Source: MGBC114844 sp910585855 (lineage in GTDB: Bacteria > Bacillota > Clostridia > Lachnospirales > Lachnospiraceae). From it: DNA of 25,960 bases. This document shows positions 7,365-15,069 of this stretch, in pieces. Within the stretch, counting starts at the first letter, position 1; each line of letters opens with the position of its first letter. The notes beneath the pieces are model-generated. The model was not told where the DNA came from and searched no databases. It saw only the letters and a list, made by a program, of their open reading frames with translations. The DNA lies in contig CBFFYP010000066.1 of NCBI GenBank assembly GCA_965646165.1, positions 1 to 25,960 of the forward strand, written 5' to 3'. Position numbers and translations under genes: made by a program.

Positions 7365-8516
7365 ATGTCAAAAAAGAAAAATATATTTTCTGAAGAAATA
7401 GAATTGTCGGAAATTGTCTTGAAAAAAACAAATCAAGCCTTTGAAATGATTCAGCAGGAGGAGATTGACTATATGAAAAAAACAAATACAAAAGGTAAGA
7501 AATTATTTAAAACGCAGGTTGCTGTTATTGCAGGTGTTTGCATATTAGCAGTCAGCAGTATAAGTGCTGTTGCTGCCATGCGTCATTATTGGGGGAGAGG
7601 TATGAATGGAAATATTCAGGCATCTGAAGAGCAGCAGCAAGTGCTTACAGACGAGAAAGTAGCAAAAGTGTATAGTGAAGATCCAGAGAATTTATCACTT
7701 GCTGTAACAGATAGTGGTATTACAATAGAGCCAGATACAGTTATTGTGGATGATAGATTTGTATATATGTCATTTTGTATTTCCGGTTATAGTGTGGAGG
7801 ATAGGACAGAACCGGGATTTGAAATGGTAAATGTATATCAGGGAGATAATTCAGAAGATGACAGTGCATGGGTTAATATGAGCGGAACTATGTATAATGG
7901 AATTATTCCTGATGAAAACGGCGTACCAGTGTATGAAGACGGAACTTCTATAGAGAATTACGAAGATGGAGGGATTATCTGTCATTATATGGATAGTAAT
8001 GGAAATATGGAATATATTATTCAGGCAAGTGTTGTGGATGAGAATGATACATTTCTTGGTAAGACAATGCATATTGATTTTAAAAATCTAGGAACTTTTT
8101 CAAGGGCAGAGTTTACTTCGGCAGTGGAAGGAAACTGGAATTTTAAAATAAACCTTTCTGATGTAAGTTCATCTAAAAATATTCAGGTAGGGCAGAAAGT
8201 GGAAGGAACAGATTTTACAATAGAAAATATCAGCATCTCCCCTATTTCTATGAAAGTTAATTATTCTATTAGTGCAGCATCTGCTGGAAATGAAGATAAT
8301 CTTGGTATTCCTGAAGTTAAGGGAGTTATACTGAAAGATGGAACAAGAATACCTTATTTAATTGATGGCGGCAGCTTGGGATATACAGATAGCAGTAAGT
8401 GTAATGCTTATCAAATAGCAGGTTATGATCGAGTGATTGATGTTGATGAAGTAGCTGCACTAATTGTTTTGACTTCATATGAAAATGAAAAAGTAGAGAT
8501 ACCGGTTTCAAAATAA
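7365..8516 (+). CDS. DUF4179-type membrane protein, probable anti-sigma factor (383 aa)
   Basis: About 47 cytosolic residues are followed by one transmembrane helix (about residues 49-71, VAVIAGVCILAVSSISAVAA). The remaining 310 residues are extracytoplasmic, acidic and rich in beta-type sequence, as in DUF4179 proteins encoded after ECF sigma genes. The short N-terminal tail would bind the sigma factor and the outer domain would sense. It starts 11 bases after the sigma stop, and its AGGAGG overlaps the sigma stop codon, so the two are translationally linked. I saw no recognisable protease-cleavage or ligand motif. Anti-sigma function is inferred from gene order and topology. Confidence 0.8.
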   Translation: MSKKKNIFSEEIELSEIVLKKTNQAFEMIQQEEIDYMKKTNTKGKKLFKTQVAVIAGVCILAVSSISAVAAMRHYWGRGMNGNIQASEEQQQVLTDEKVAKVYSEDPENLSLAVTDSGITIEPDTVIVDDRFVYMSFCISGYSVEDRTEPGFEMVNVYQGDNSEDDSAWVNMSGTMYNGIIPDENGVPVYEDGTSIENYEDGGIICHYMDSNGNMEYIIQASVVDENDTFLGKTMHIDFKNLGTFSRAEFTSAVEGNWNFKINLSDVSSSKNIQVGQKVEGTDFTIENISISPISMKVNYSISAASAGNEDNLGIPEVKGVILKDGTRIPYLIDGGSLGYTDSSKCNAYQIAGYDRVIDVDEVAALIVLTSYENEKVEIPVSK

Positions 8517-8530
8517 AATATAAATGGTTT

Positions 8531-8656
8531 TTAAATTGGACAATGGAGCTGCAGTCTTGCTGCTTTTTTGAGTTCCTTATCTTCCTTTTGCTGCGGTGTC
8601 AGATAATCGATAGAGCTATGTATCCGCTTATGGTTATACCAGCCTTCTATGGTCAC
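8531..8656 (-). pseudogene. C-terminal remnant of an IS3-family transposase
   Basis: The minus strand reads TIEGWYNHKRIHSSIDYLTP, followed by QQKEDKELKKAA and a stop at 8531-8533. This is the classic end of the IS3/IS150-group DDE transposase (YNHKRIHSSLxYLTPxQ), covering the region after the last catalytic residue. Nothing upstream continues the homology, and no inverted repeat of an IS end was identified. It is a leftover of an insertion sequence. Confidence 0.8.
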
Positions 8657-8680
8657 TGTACATTGCAGCAGTCATTCTGG

Positions 8681-8851
8681 TTTGCAGTGTTCCCAAAACA
8701 GTATATCACATTCAATTCAATGCAGTATGTGGTTATGAAACGTAAAAAGGACGATATGGATTTGTTTGCGGAGGAAACGCACACCGATACTGGCAATGTC
8801 AAGCTGTTGTTCTTACACGACGAATCTGTTATCAAACAGGGTACAGTCTAA
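8681..8851 (+). other. Unrecognised coding-like fragment
   Basis: An open frame between the two remnants encodes FAVFPKQYITFNSMQYVVMK and then RKKDDMDLFAEETH and GNVKLLFLHDESVIKQ. The composition looks like real protein sequence rather than a shadow frame, but I do not recognise the family. It has no proper start or ribosome site and sits between broken mobile-element genes, so it is probably another fragment. Confidence 0.3.
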
Positions 8852-8951
8852 AGATGTGCAGAAGCTTTTAGGACACTCGGACGTAAGCACAACCATGAAT
8901 GTCTATATACACGCTACAAGGGAGGCTAAGCGGGATTCCGCAAAGCCTTGA
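8838..8951 (+). pseudogene. C-terminal remnant of a tyrosine integrase
   Basis: The frame reads VQSKDVQKLLGHSDVSTTMN followed by VYIHATREAKRDSA and a stop. This contains the end of the tyrosine recombinase catalytic domain: LGHSDVSTTMNVY carries the conserved LGH histidine and the catalytic tyrosine. This wording is typical of Tn916-type and phage integrases. Everything before it, including the first catalytic Arg, is missing, and the upstream frame is unrelated. Confidence 0.85.
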
Positions 8952-9005
8952 AAAACAGGAAAGTTAATATAGTTAGTAGATAAACTTGAATTTGTTTCTC
9001 TAGGA

Positions 9006-10520
9006 TTATAAGATATCTATCATTCCATCCTCAGAAATTACAACGGCAATACTACTTTTGTTATTATTGATATAGTTAACTGCAGAATTATATCTTGATC
9101 CTCTTTCTGGATTTCCCTTTCCAGAGTTAGGATTTGATAAAATTAATCCTATCCCTGAACAATTGCCAAATGGATCGATCATAAAAGCTCCATCAATTGA
9201 ACATAATCCAAGTATTAAGTCCTTGTTTTCTCTTATTAGGTTTTTTTCGTGTATAGCAGTTCCTTTACCTTCCTCAACTAGTGCCGCAATTTCTTCTTTT
9301 GCTGTGGGGGAAATAATTACCATTGTCCCATGTTTCTGGCAACTTGCTACTTTGATTATATCCACAATGCCTTTATCATATTTTTTTTTGAATTTTTCAT
9401 CACATTTTTTTAGAAGTAAATGACTATCAAATTTATTTTCAGGTAATCTATATTGTCCATTAAGATACTTTATAATATGTTTCCCATCGCACGACAGATC
9501 CCACATATTTACATCAATAAATTCAAGTAAATACGATTCCTTATGATTTTTAAAGTTATCTAATCCAACAATTTCTCCTCTAGATATAGTAGCAATTAAG
9601 CATGTGTTCTTATTTGACATCTCTAACATTTTTCGTATTTTTTTTACATTTTCTATAGATAATGCTACAGGTTGTTCAAACCTAACAATATCATCTATGC
9701 TATCAGTAAATACAATTTTTCCTCTACATGGAGTTCCTTCATACTCATAGTTAGCAATCTTTGTAAAAATATGTTCTGTTGGGATTTGACGGGATTCAAA
9801 CATATCATTTGCAGATGCTGTTATAACTGCCTGACTATCTGAAATATAATTAATAGTTGAATAATATAGTCCATAATAAACAAATTCCAACCATTTTTCA
9901 AAAAAGTTATCTATTAAAGTATTTAAAAAATATTTATATGAATTATTATTATCTTCTTTGGTATTAGCAAGTTCCCAGTATTTCAAACAAGTTTCTTCAT
10001 TCAGTTTAGATACAAAAAACACACAAAACGGACCAAATTCAATCCAATTTGATACAAACAAAGAATTATTACTATTGGTTTTGGTATTCATTTTAGACTG
10101 AATTAATGTATGTCCACAAGGATTGCTGTAACCACCGTGGCGATGTATAAATGGAAATTTCATTTTGCTCTCATTATATATTTCACATTTTTTAATATTT
10201 AATTGCTCTTTTTCATAGTAAAAGGCATTTTCCCTTTCAAATTCAACTATTTCCTTAAGTATTGTTAAATGTGATCCAATTTCCGCCCTAATATCATCAC
10301 ATTCAAATTCCATGAACTTTTCACTATCTAACAGAATTCCATTTATATTAGGCTTAAATGGAATCATCCCAATATAAAAAAATTCACTTTTCAGTGTATA
10401 CCCGCTCACTTCATTAATAATATAAAAAAATTCCTTACTAATTATTTGGTAATAATTCATTATATCATTTATAAAATCTTTGTTTTCTGTAAAATAAAAA
10501 TCTTTTTGTTCTTTTGTCAC
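9006..10520 (-). CDS. Predicted sensor-linked diadenylate cyclase (DisA_N-type catalytic domain), 504 aa
   Basis: The last about 120 residues resemble the DisA/CdaA diadenylate cyclase domain, which makes c-di-AMP from two ATP. Visible elements are DGA (residues 443-445), GSRYNSA (about 474-480) at the place of the GTRHRAA motif, and VVISEDGMIDIL at the end, matching VSEExGxIS. The middle (about 260-370, GKIVFTDSIDDIVRF ... IRKMLEMS ... NMWDLSCDGKHIIKYLNGQY) looks like the DACNV-type sensor domain described with such cyclases. The first about 250 residues are not recognised. No membrane helix is evident. The RHR motif reads RYN; from memory this is common in the DACNV-linked group, but activity is unproven. 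The GTG start follows AGGAGG by 9 bases. No effector gene adjoins it: decayed mobile genes lie downstream and a broken recombinase upstream, which suggests horizontal acquisition. Confidence 0.7.
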   Translation of the reverse strand: MTKEQKDFYFTENKDFINDIMNYYQIISKEFFYIINEVSGYTLKSEFFYIGMIPFKPNINGILLDSEKFMEFECDDIRAEIGSHLTILKEIVEFERENAFYYEKEQLNIKKCEIYNESKMKFPFIHRHGGYSNPCGHTLIQSKMNTKTNSNNSLFVSNWIEFGPFCVFFVSKLNEETCLKYWELANTKEDNNNSYKYFLNTLIDNFFEKWLEFVYYGLYYSTINYISDSQAVITASANDMFESRQIPTEHIFTKIANYEYEGTPCRGKIVFTDSIDDIVRFEQPVALSIENVKKIRKMLEMSNKNTCLIATISRGEIVGLDNFKNHKESYLLEFIDVNMWDLSCDGKHIIKYLNGQYRLPENKFDSHLLLKKCDEKFKKKYDKGIVDIIKVASCQKHGTMVIISPTAKEEIAALVEEGKGTAIHEKNLIRENKDLILGLCSIDGAFMIDPFGNCSGIGLILSNPNSGKGNPERGSRYNSAVNYINNNKSSIAVVISEDGMIDIL

Positions 10521-10704
10521 TTTCTTTTTCCTCCTATAATTTAATTTATTATTTAACTCTACAACTTCTGGTTTGTTGAATTATGATACCATAAGATGAA
10601 AGATAAATCTATTGGATTTTGTTTCTTTTTTATGTTTGAACTCTCTTTCGAGGCAAAATAAAAAAGTGTAGGGAAAATAAAATTGTATCAAAATGGGCAA
10701 TTAG

Positions 10705-11967
10705 ATAGATGAAGGTATTTCCGGTACGAATACCGAAAAGCGGAAAGAATTTAATCGTATGATTGCATGTGCAAAAAAGGGAGAGTTTGATTTTATTATT
10801 ACAAAGGAAATTTCCCGCTTTGCAAGAAATACACTGGATAGTATATTCTATACTCGTAAACTAAAGGAGTATGGTATCGGTGTTATTTTTCTAAATGATA
10901 ATATTAATACTTTAGACAGCGATGCAGAACTTCGTTTAGCAATTATGTCTTCTATTGCACAGGAAGAAAGCCGCAGAACTTCTGAGCGTGTAAAATGGGG
11001 ACAAAAACGCCGAATGGAGCAGGGGGTTGTATTTGGACGAAGTATGCTTGGCTATGATGTAAAAGATGGAAAACTATATATTAATAAAGAAGGAGCAAAA
11101 ATTGTCCGTCTTATTTTCCACAAGTTTGTAGAGGAAGGAAAAGGAACTTCTGTAATTGCCCGTGAACTTTTAGAAGAAGGTATAAAGCCTATGTATGTAG
11201 AGGAATGGCAGAATACGGTGATTCTCCGTATTATTCGAAATGAAAAATATTGTGGTGATTTGGTGCAGAAAAAAACCTATACACCAGATTTTTTATCTCA
11301 TCAGAAAAAATACAACCAAGGACAGGAGGAATTTGTAATTATTAAAAATCATCATGAACCGATTATTTCCCGTGAGTTATTTGAAAAAGCCAATTATATT
11401 TTAGACGAAAAGTCACTTTCAAAAAAAGGCAGAGCAAAATACAGCAGCCGTTATCCATTTTCTGGAAAAATAAAGTGCGGCAGATGCGGAGCAAGCTATG
11501 TTGCTAGATATAAAACCCGAAAAGATGGCAGCAGATATAGGACATGGCGTTGTTTTGAGGGAGTAAAGCATGGCAGACCTCATATAGATAAAACAGGAAA
11601 TTACATTGGCTGTTTTGGAGAAAGCGTCCGCAATGAAGATATTATTTATCTATTATATCTTATTTGCAAAAACTTAAAAATTGATGATCAGAAGAGAATA
11701 GATAATCTTATAAAAACAATTACTGCGGTAATACAAGCAGATTTGATAAATGAAAATATATCAATAGAAAAAGCAAAACAAAAGGAACAAATAGAAAATA
11801 TAAAACAAGTGATAGAAGAAATTTTCAGAGGTATTTTATATGAAGAAGAATATTATTCTCAGATACTTGATAAGGCAATTATTTATGATAAAAATCATAT
11901 CGATATCTATTTGAAAATGCTGCCATATAAATGGAGTTTTGCAGCAGAAAACAGTATAGAAATTTAA
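10705..11967 (+). pseudogene. Large serine recombinase lacking its catalytic N-terminus
   Basis: The frame opens at 10705 with IDEGISGTNTEKRKEFNRM, which corresponds to about residue 70 of the intact relative at 1523-3100, and continues with SRFARNTLDS, AQEESRRTSERVKWGQKRR, the recombinase domain and a zinc ribbon (CGRCGASY). The expected first 60-70 residues, including the YARVS catalytic serine, are absent, and no trace of them was found in any frame of 10560-10705. The next possible ATG (10759) lies inside the domain. The protein therefore cannot cleave DNA. The C-terminal DNA-binding part is intact, so it could at most bind sites. Confidence 0.88.
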
Positions 11968-12050
11968 ATCATGTAGTTTATTGAAAAAATAATAAATTAG
12001 TGCGATAAAAGTAATTTTATAAAATTATTGGAACAAGAAAAAAATGTACA

Positions 12051-12079
12051 TTGACAGCAGTTCTTTAAAATGCTATGCT
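12051..12079 (+). promoter_or_regulatory. Sigma-A promoter with extended -10 for the chemoreceptor
   Basis: TTGACA at 12051-12056, 17-base spacer, TATGCT at 12074-12079, with TG at 12071-12072 forming an extended -10. It lies about 85 bases upstream of the chemoreceptor start in an otherwise empty, AT-rich gap. Confidence 0.6.
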
Positions 12080-12162
12080 GATTTTAGATTATTTACAATA
12101 AGTTTCGTGGTTTTTATTTTATTTGACAATATAGAAAACAATAAAAAAATAGGAGGCCAAAG

Positions 12163-14193
12163 ATGGAGAAGTTAAAAAAACAAGATTTGAAAACAGAAGA
12201 AACCGGGAAACAAAAAAATCCAGATCAGACTCTGCAAAAGCGTTTGGTTTCACAGGTAATGCGTTTATTTTTGATTTTAGTTATTATACTTATTGTTGTA
12301 TCCGGTGGATTTGTGTATTTCAGCAATATGAGTACTCTGCATGAAATGGCAAATGTGGCATTGAATTCAACTTCTTCTGCAGTAGAACAGACGCTGCATA
12401 CATTGGAAGTAAATGCAATGAATGTAGCAGCCTTAGAAACCATTCGGGATACCCAGACATCGAAAGAGGAAAAATTAGATGCAATGGAAGGCGTTCGTCT
12501 GCAGAATCATTATGATGAAGTGGGATTTGTTGAATTAAACGGAAAGGGATATTCGAATTATGGAGATTTTGACTTTAATGATCAGCTTCACTTTCAGGCA
12601 ACATCAAAAGGAGAGGTTTTTGTAGGTGAACCGATTATAAATCGTTTGAACGGACAAGTAATTATTATATCAGGTGCTCCTGTCTATAATGAAAATAAAA
12701 TTGTAGGCACAGTATATATTGTGGACTTGGTTTCGTCCGTAAATGATAAAATCGGGGAAATTACATTTGGAAAAACTGGTCATGCATATATTATAAATAA
12801 AGAAGGAACTGTAATTTTTCATAGAGAGGAACAAAAAATTGCAGATCAGGAAAATGCGATTTTACTTCAGGAAACGGATAAAAAGTATACTTCATTGGCA
12901 AAAGCAACGCAAAAAATCCTTTCTGCTACAGAAGGAGGTACAATTACTTACCGTCAGAACGGCAAAAGCATGTTTGCAGCATATTGTCCGGTAAAAGATC
13001 ATGAGAATTGGCGTTTAATTATTACTGCACCAAACAGTGAATTTACATCGGTTGTTTTTATTTCTGTATTTGTCAACAGTATAATTAGTATCTTTTTATT
13101 AGCGGCTATTATTTTATGGATGAAACGTTTAATCAAAGATATTGTTTATCCGGTTGATGTTGTAACAAAGCGTTTAGTAGAGCTTTCTAAAGGTGATTTA
13201 AAAACACCGGTTGAAGTAATTCATACCGGGGACGAGCTTTCTATTCTTTCTAAAAATTTGGATAATACAATTCAAAATTTAAATCTGTATATTTCGGATA
13301 TTACCAGAGTACTTTCGCAGTTATCTGCAGGAAATCTGAATATACAGACAGAAGCTAGTTTTACAGGAGATTTTATTAGTTTAAAAGAATCGATTGACAC
13401 GATTATTGATTCTTTGAATAAAACAATGACACAGATGAACAGTGCGGCAGACCTTGTAGCGGATCATTCAAATGGTACTTCAAAGGGGGCAAAAAATCTG
13501 GCAGACCGTACTGTAGATCAGGCAAGTGTATTAGAGGAGATGACGGCGAGTATTACAAGCATTTCTGATCAGGTAAAACTTACGGCAGAGAATGCGGACA
13601 GAGCAAATCAGCGTTCTATGGAAGCACAGAAAAATGTAGAAGTCTGCAACCGGCAGATGCAGTCGATGATCAATGCAATGGAGGATATTAAAGCTGGTTC
13701 TGCAAAAATAGATGATATTATCAAAAATATTGAAAATATTGCAGAGCAAACAAATCTGTTGTCTTTAAATGCTGCGATTGAAGCAGCACGTGCCGGAGAA
13801 GCGGGAAGAGGTTTTTCTGTTGTTGCAGAGGAGGTACGCAGTCTGGCAGAAGAAAGTGCAAAAGCGGCTCAAAACACGGCAAAATTAATTATAAAATCAA
13901 TAGAAACTGTAGAAAACGGAACAAGTATTGTAAATGAAACGGCGACATCTCTTGCTCAGGTAGTAGACAATACCAGTGAAATTACCGGTATTATTGCAGA
14001 GATTGCAGATGCCGCAAGGGAGCAGGCAACTGCGATTGAACAGATTAATACAGGTTTTGAGCAGATGGCGGATGCAGTGACAGAAAATTCTATGACTGCA
14101 CAGGAGAGTGCATCTTCTAGTGAAGAATTGGCAATGCAGGCACAAAATCTAAAAGAATTGATTGGTCAGTTTTCATTAAAGAATATAGTATAA
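12163..14193 (+). CDS. Methyl-accepting chemotaxis protein with dCache-type sensor (676 aa)
   Basis: Membrane chemoreceptor that signals to CheA/CheW. TM1 is at about residues 33-54. A periplasmic-type sensor (about 55-290) follows; it ends with FGKTGHAYIINKEGTVIFH, typical of the membrane-distal part of dCache domains. TM2 is at about 294-318, then HAMP (about 320-375). The cytoplasmic signalling coiled coil has the invariant hairpin tip near residues 527-566 (EQTNLLSLNAAIEAARAGEA, GRGFSVVAEEVRSLAEES). The ATG follows AGGAGG at 8 bases. No CheR-binding pentapeptide is present at the C-terminus. No other chemotaxis genes adjoin it, so it feeds a pathway encoded elsewhere. The ligand cannot be inferred. 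The composite repeat begins about 30 bases after the stop. Confidence 0.95.
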   Translation: MEKLKKQDLKTEETGKQKNPDQTLQKRLVSQVMRLFLILVIILIVVSGGFVYFSNMSTLHEMANVALNSTSSAVEQTLHTLEVNAMNVAALETIRDTQTSKEEKLDAMEGVRLQNHYDEVGFVELNGKGYSNYGDFDFNDQLHFQATSKGEVFVGEPIINRLNGQVIIISGAPVYNENKIVGTVYIVDLVSSVNDKIGEITFGKTGHAYIINKEGTVIFHREEQKIADQENAILLQETDKKYTSLAKATQKILSATEGGTITYRQNGKSMFAAYCPVKDHENWRLIITAPNSEFTSVVFISVFVNSIISIFLLAAIILWMKRLIKDIVYPVDVVTKRLVELSKGDLKTPVEVIHTGDELSILSKNLDNTIQNLNLYISDITRVLSQLSAGNLNIQTEASFTGDFISLKESIDTIIDSLNKTMTQMNSAADLVADHSNGTSKGAKNLADRTVDQASVLEEMTASITSISDQVKLTAENADRANQRSMEAQKNVEVCNRQMQSMINAMEDIKAGSAKIDDIIKNIENIAEQTNLLSLNAAIEAARAGEAGRGFSVVAEEVRSLAEESAKAAQNTAKLIIKSIETVENGTSIVNETATSLAQVVDNTSEITGIIAEIADAAREQATAIEQINTGFEQMADAVTENSMTAQESASSSEELAMQAQNLKELIGQFSLKNIV

Positions 14194-14226
14194 TTTCACA
14201 GATATTTTGATTTTTTTGAAGAGGAC

Positions 14227-14552
14227 GCCAGATTCGAAAACGGTGGGCAGCCTGCTGTTCCGGTTTCCAAAAAGCAAGAAGTTCTAGGACTTCTGCCTTT
14301 TCCTTTCCACAACCAGACAGACCGGGGCGCAATTCGCCCTTATGACAGCCGAAATGGAATAGGTGTAAGGAAGGATGTTACCAGTCGTAAGACAGACTCT
14401 TTCCTTTCATCCGGGCTAAACACGCCCCTTTTTTTTCACACCCTGCATGGAAGCAGGATGTGAAAAAAATCTTAGGTTTTCGAGCAGAAGTCTAAGAACT
14501 TCTAACTTTTTTCCAAAGTCACTGCAGGCTGCCCACCATTTTCGAATCTGGC
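14227..14552. mobile_element. MITE-like unit, type I termini (326 bp)
   Basis: The 29-base ends at 14227-14255 and 14524-14552 are inverted repeats with one mismatch (GCCAGATTCGAAAAC inward to GGGCAGCCTGC). The interior carries a hairpin at 14429-14469 flanked by T and A runs, the GGGC...GCCC and GGGCG...CGCCC mini-hairpins, and AGAAGT/ACTTCT palindromes. There is no coding capacity. It could be a non-autonomous transposon, but no target duplication is evident. Confidence 0.7.
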
Positions 14553-14651
14553 TGTTTCTTGACCCCGGAACAAAAAAAAAAGAATGATGTCTAAACTTTG
14601 CGGAAAACTTGTTCTGTAGTAAAAATTTCTATTGCTATCCAGTCAACAGCG

Positions 14652-14967
14652 AGAGGCGGTTTGCTCCTGTCCTTTGCCAGCGACTTCGGAGAACGGTTAG
14701 AAAGTCTTGGGCTTCTGTGCTATCTAGAATTTTTTGCATATCCTGCTTCTATGCAGGGTATGCAAAAAAAGGGGCGTGTTTAGCCCGGAGGATAGGGAAG
14801 AGAATGTTTTTTGGATGGTAAAATCCTTTCTTACACCAATTATGTTTCGCTTGTGGTGAGGGCGAATTGCGCCCCGGTTCGTCCGGCTGGATGAACTGAA
14901 ATCAGAAGCCCTAGACTTTCTTACCGTTTGGAGCGGAGCAGGCAAAGGACAGGAGCAAACCGCCTCT
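14652..14967. mobile_element. MITE-like unit, type II termini (316 bp)
   Basis: The 27-base ends are a perfect inverted repeat: AGAGGCGGTTTGCTCC begins the left end and GGAGCAAACCGCCTCT closes the right. The core hairpin at 14730-14770 and the GGGGCGTGTTTAGCCCGG and GGGCGAATTGCGCCCCGG blocks are shared with the type I unit. A second copy is at 25467-25785. Confidence 0.75.
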
Positions 14968-15069
14968 GGCGTCCGGTGAAAACCAATCTTTTCCGGTAGC
15001 ATTCTATCCTATCTCCAAAAGTTTAATTTTTTAGTTTGTAAGTTTATTTTGCGAAAGGAAGAGTGGAAA

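Larger units (their letters stand above)
14221..15021 (+). repeat. Full composite repeat (two MITE-like units plus flanks)
   Basis: About 800 bases of non-coding DNA. It contains two units that share a core (hairpin with T/A tracts, GGGGCGTGTTTAGCCCGG, GGGCGAATTGCGCCCCGG) but differ in their terminal inverted repeats. An inverted copy of the whole composite is found at 25418-25960 continuing into 1-260. It fills the gap between the chemoreceptor and the GH127 gene. Several open frames cross it, but they follow base-level repeat identity and have no ribosome sites. Confidence 0.88.

Noticed and set aside
9006..11967. A multi-gene CBASS-like defence operon around the cyclase gene
   Set aside because: No effector, ubiquitin-like or HORMA/TRIP13-like gene lies beside it. 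Its neighbours are a broken recombinase and integrase/transposase tails, so only an orphan cyclase is supported.
11968..12050. Functional element in the gap after the truncated recombinase
   Set aside because: Only AT-rich sequence without a convincing hairpin or coding frame; the chemoreceptor promoter begins after it.
14598..15002. Open frames within the repeats on both strands, one of which is similar between the 14.7-15.0 kb and 25.4-25.7 kb copies
   Set aside because: The similarity follows the base-level repeat identity. The frames cross inverted repeats and hairpins, lack ribosome sites and resemble no protein, so they are spurious products of the repeat.
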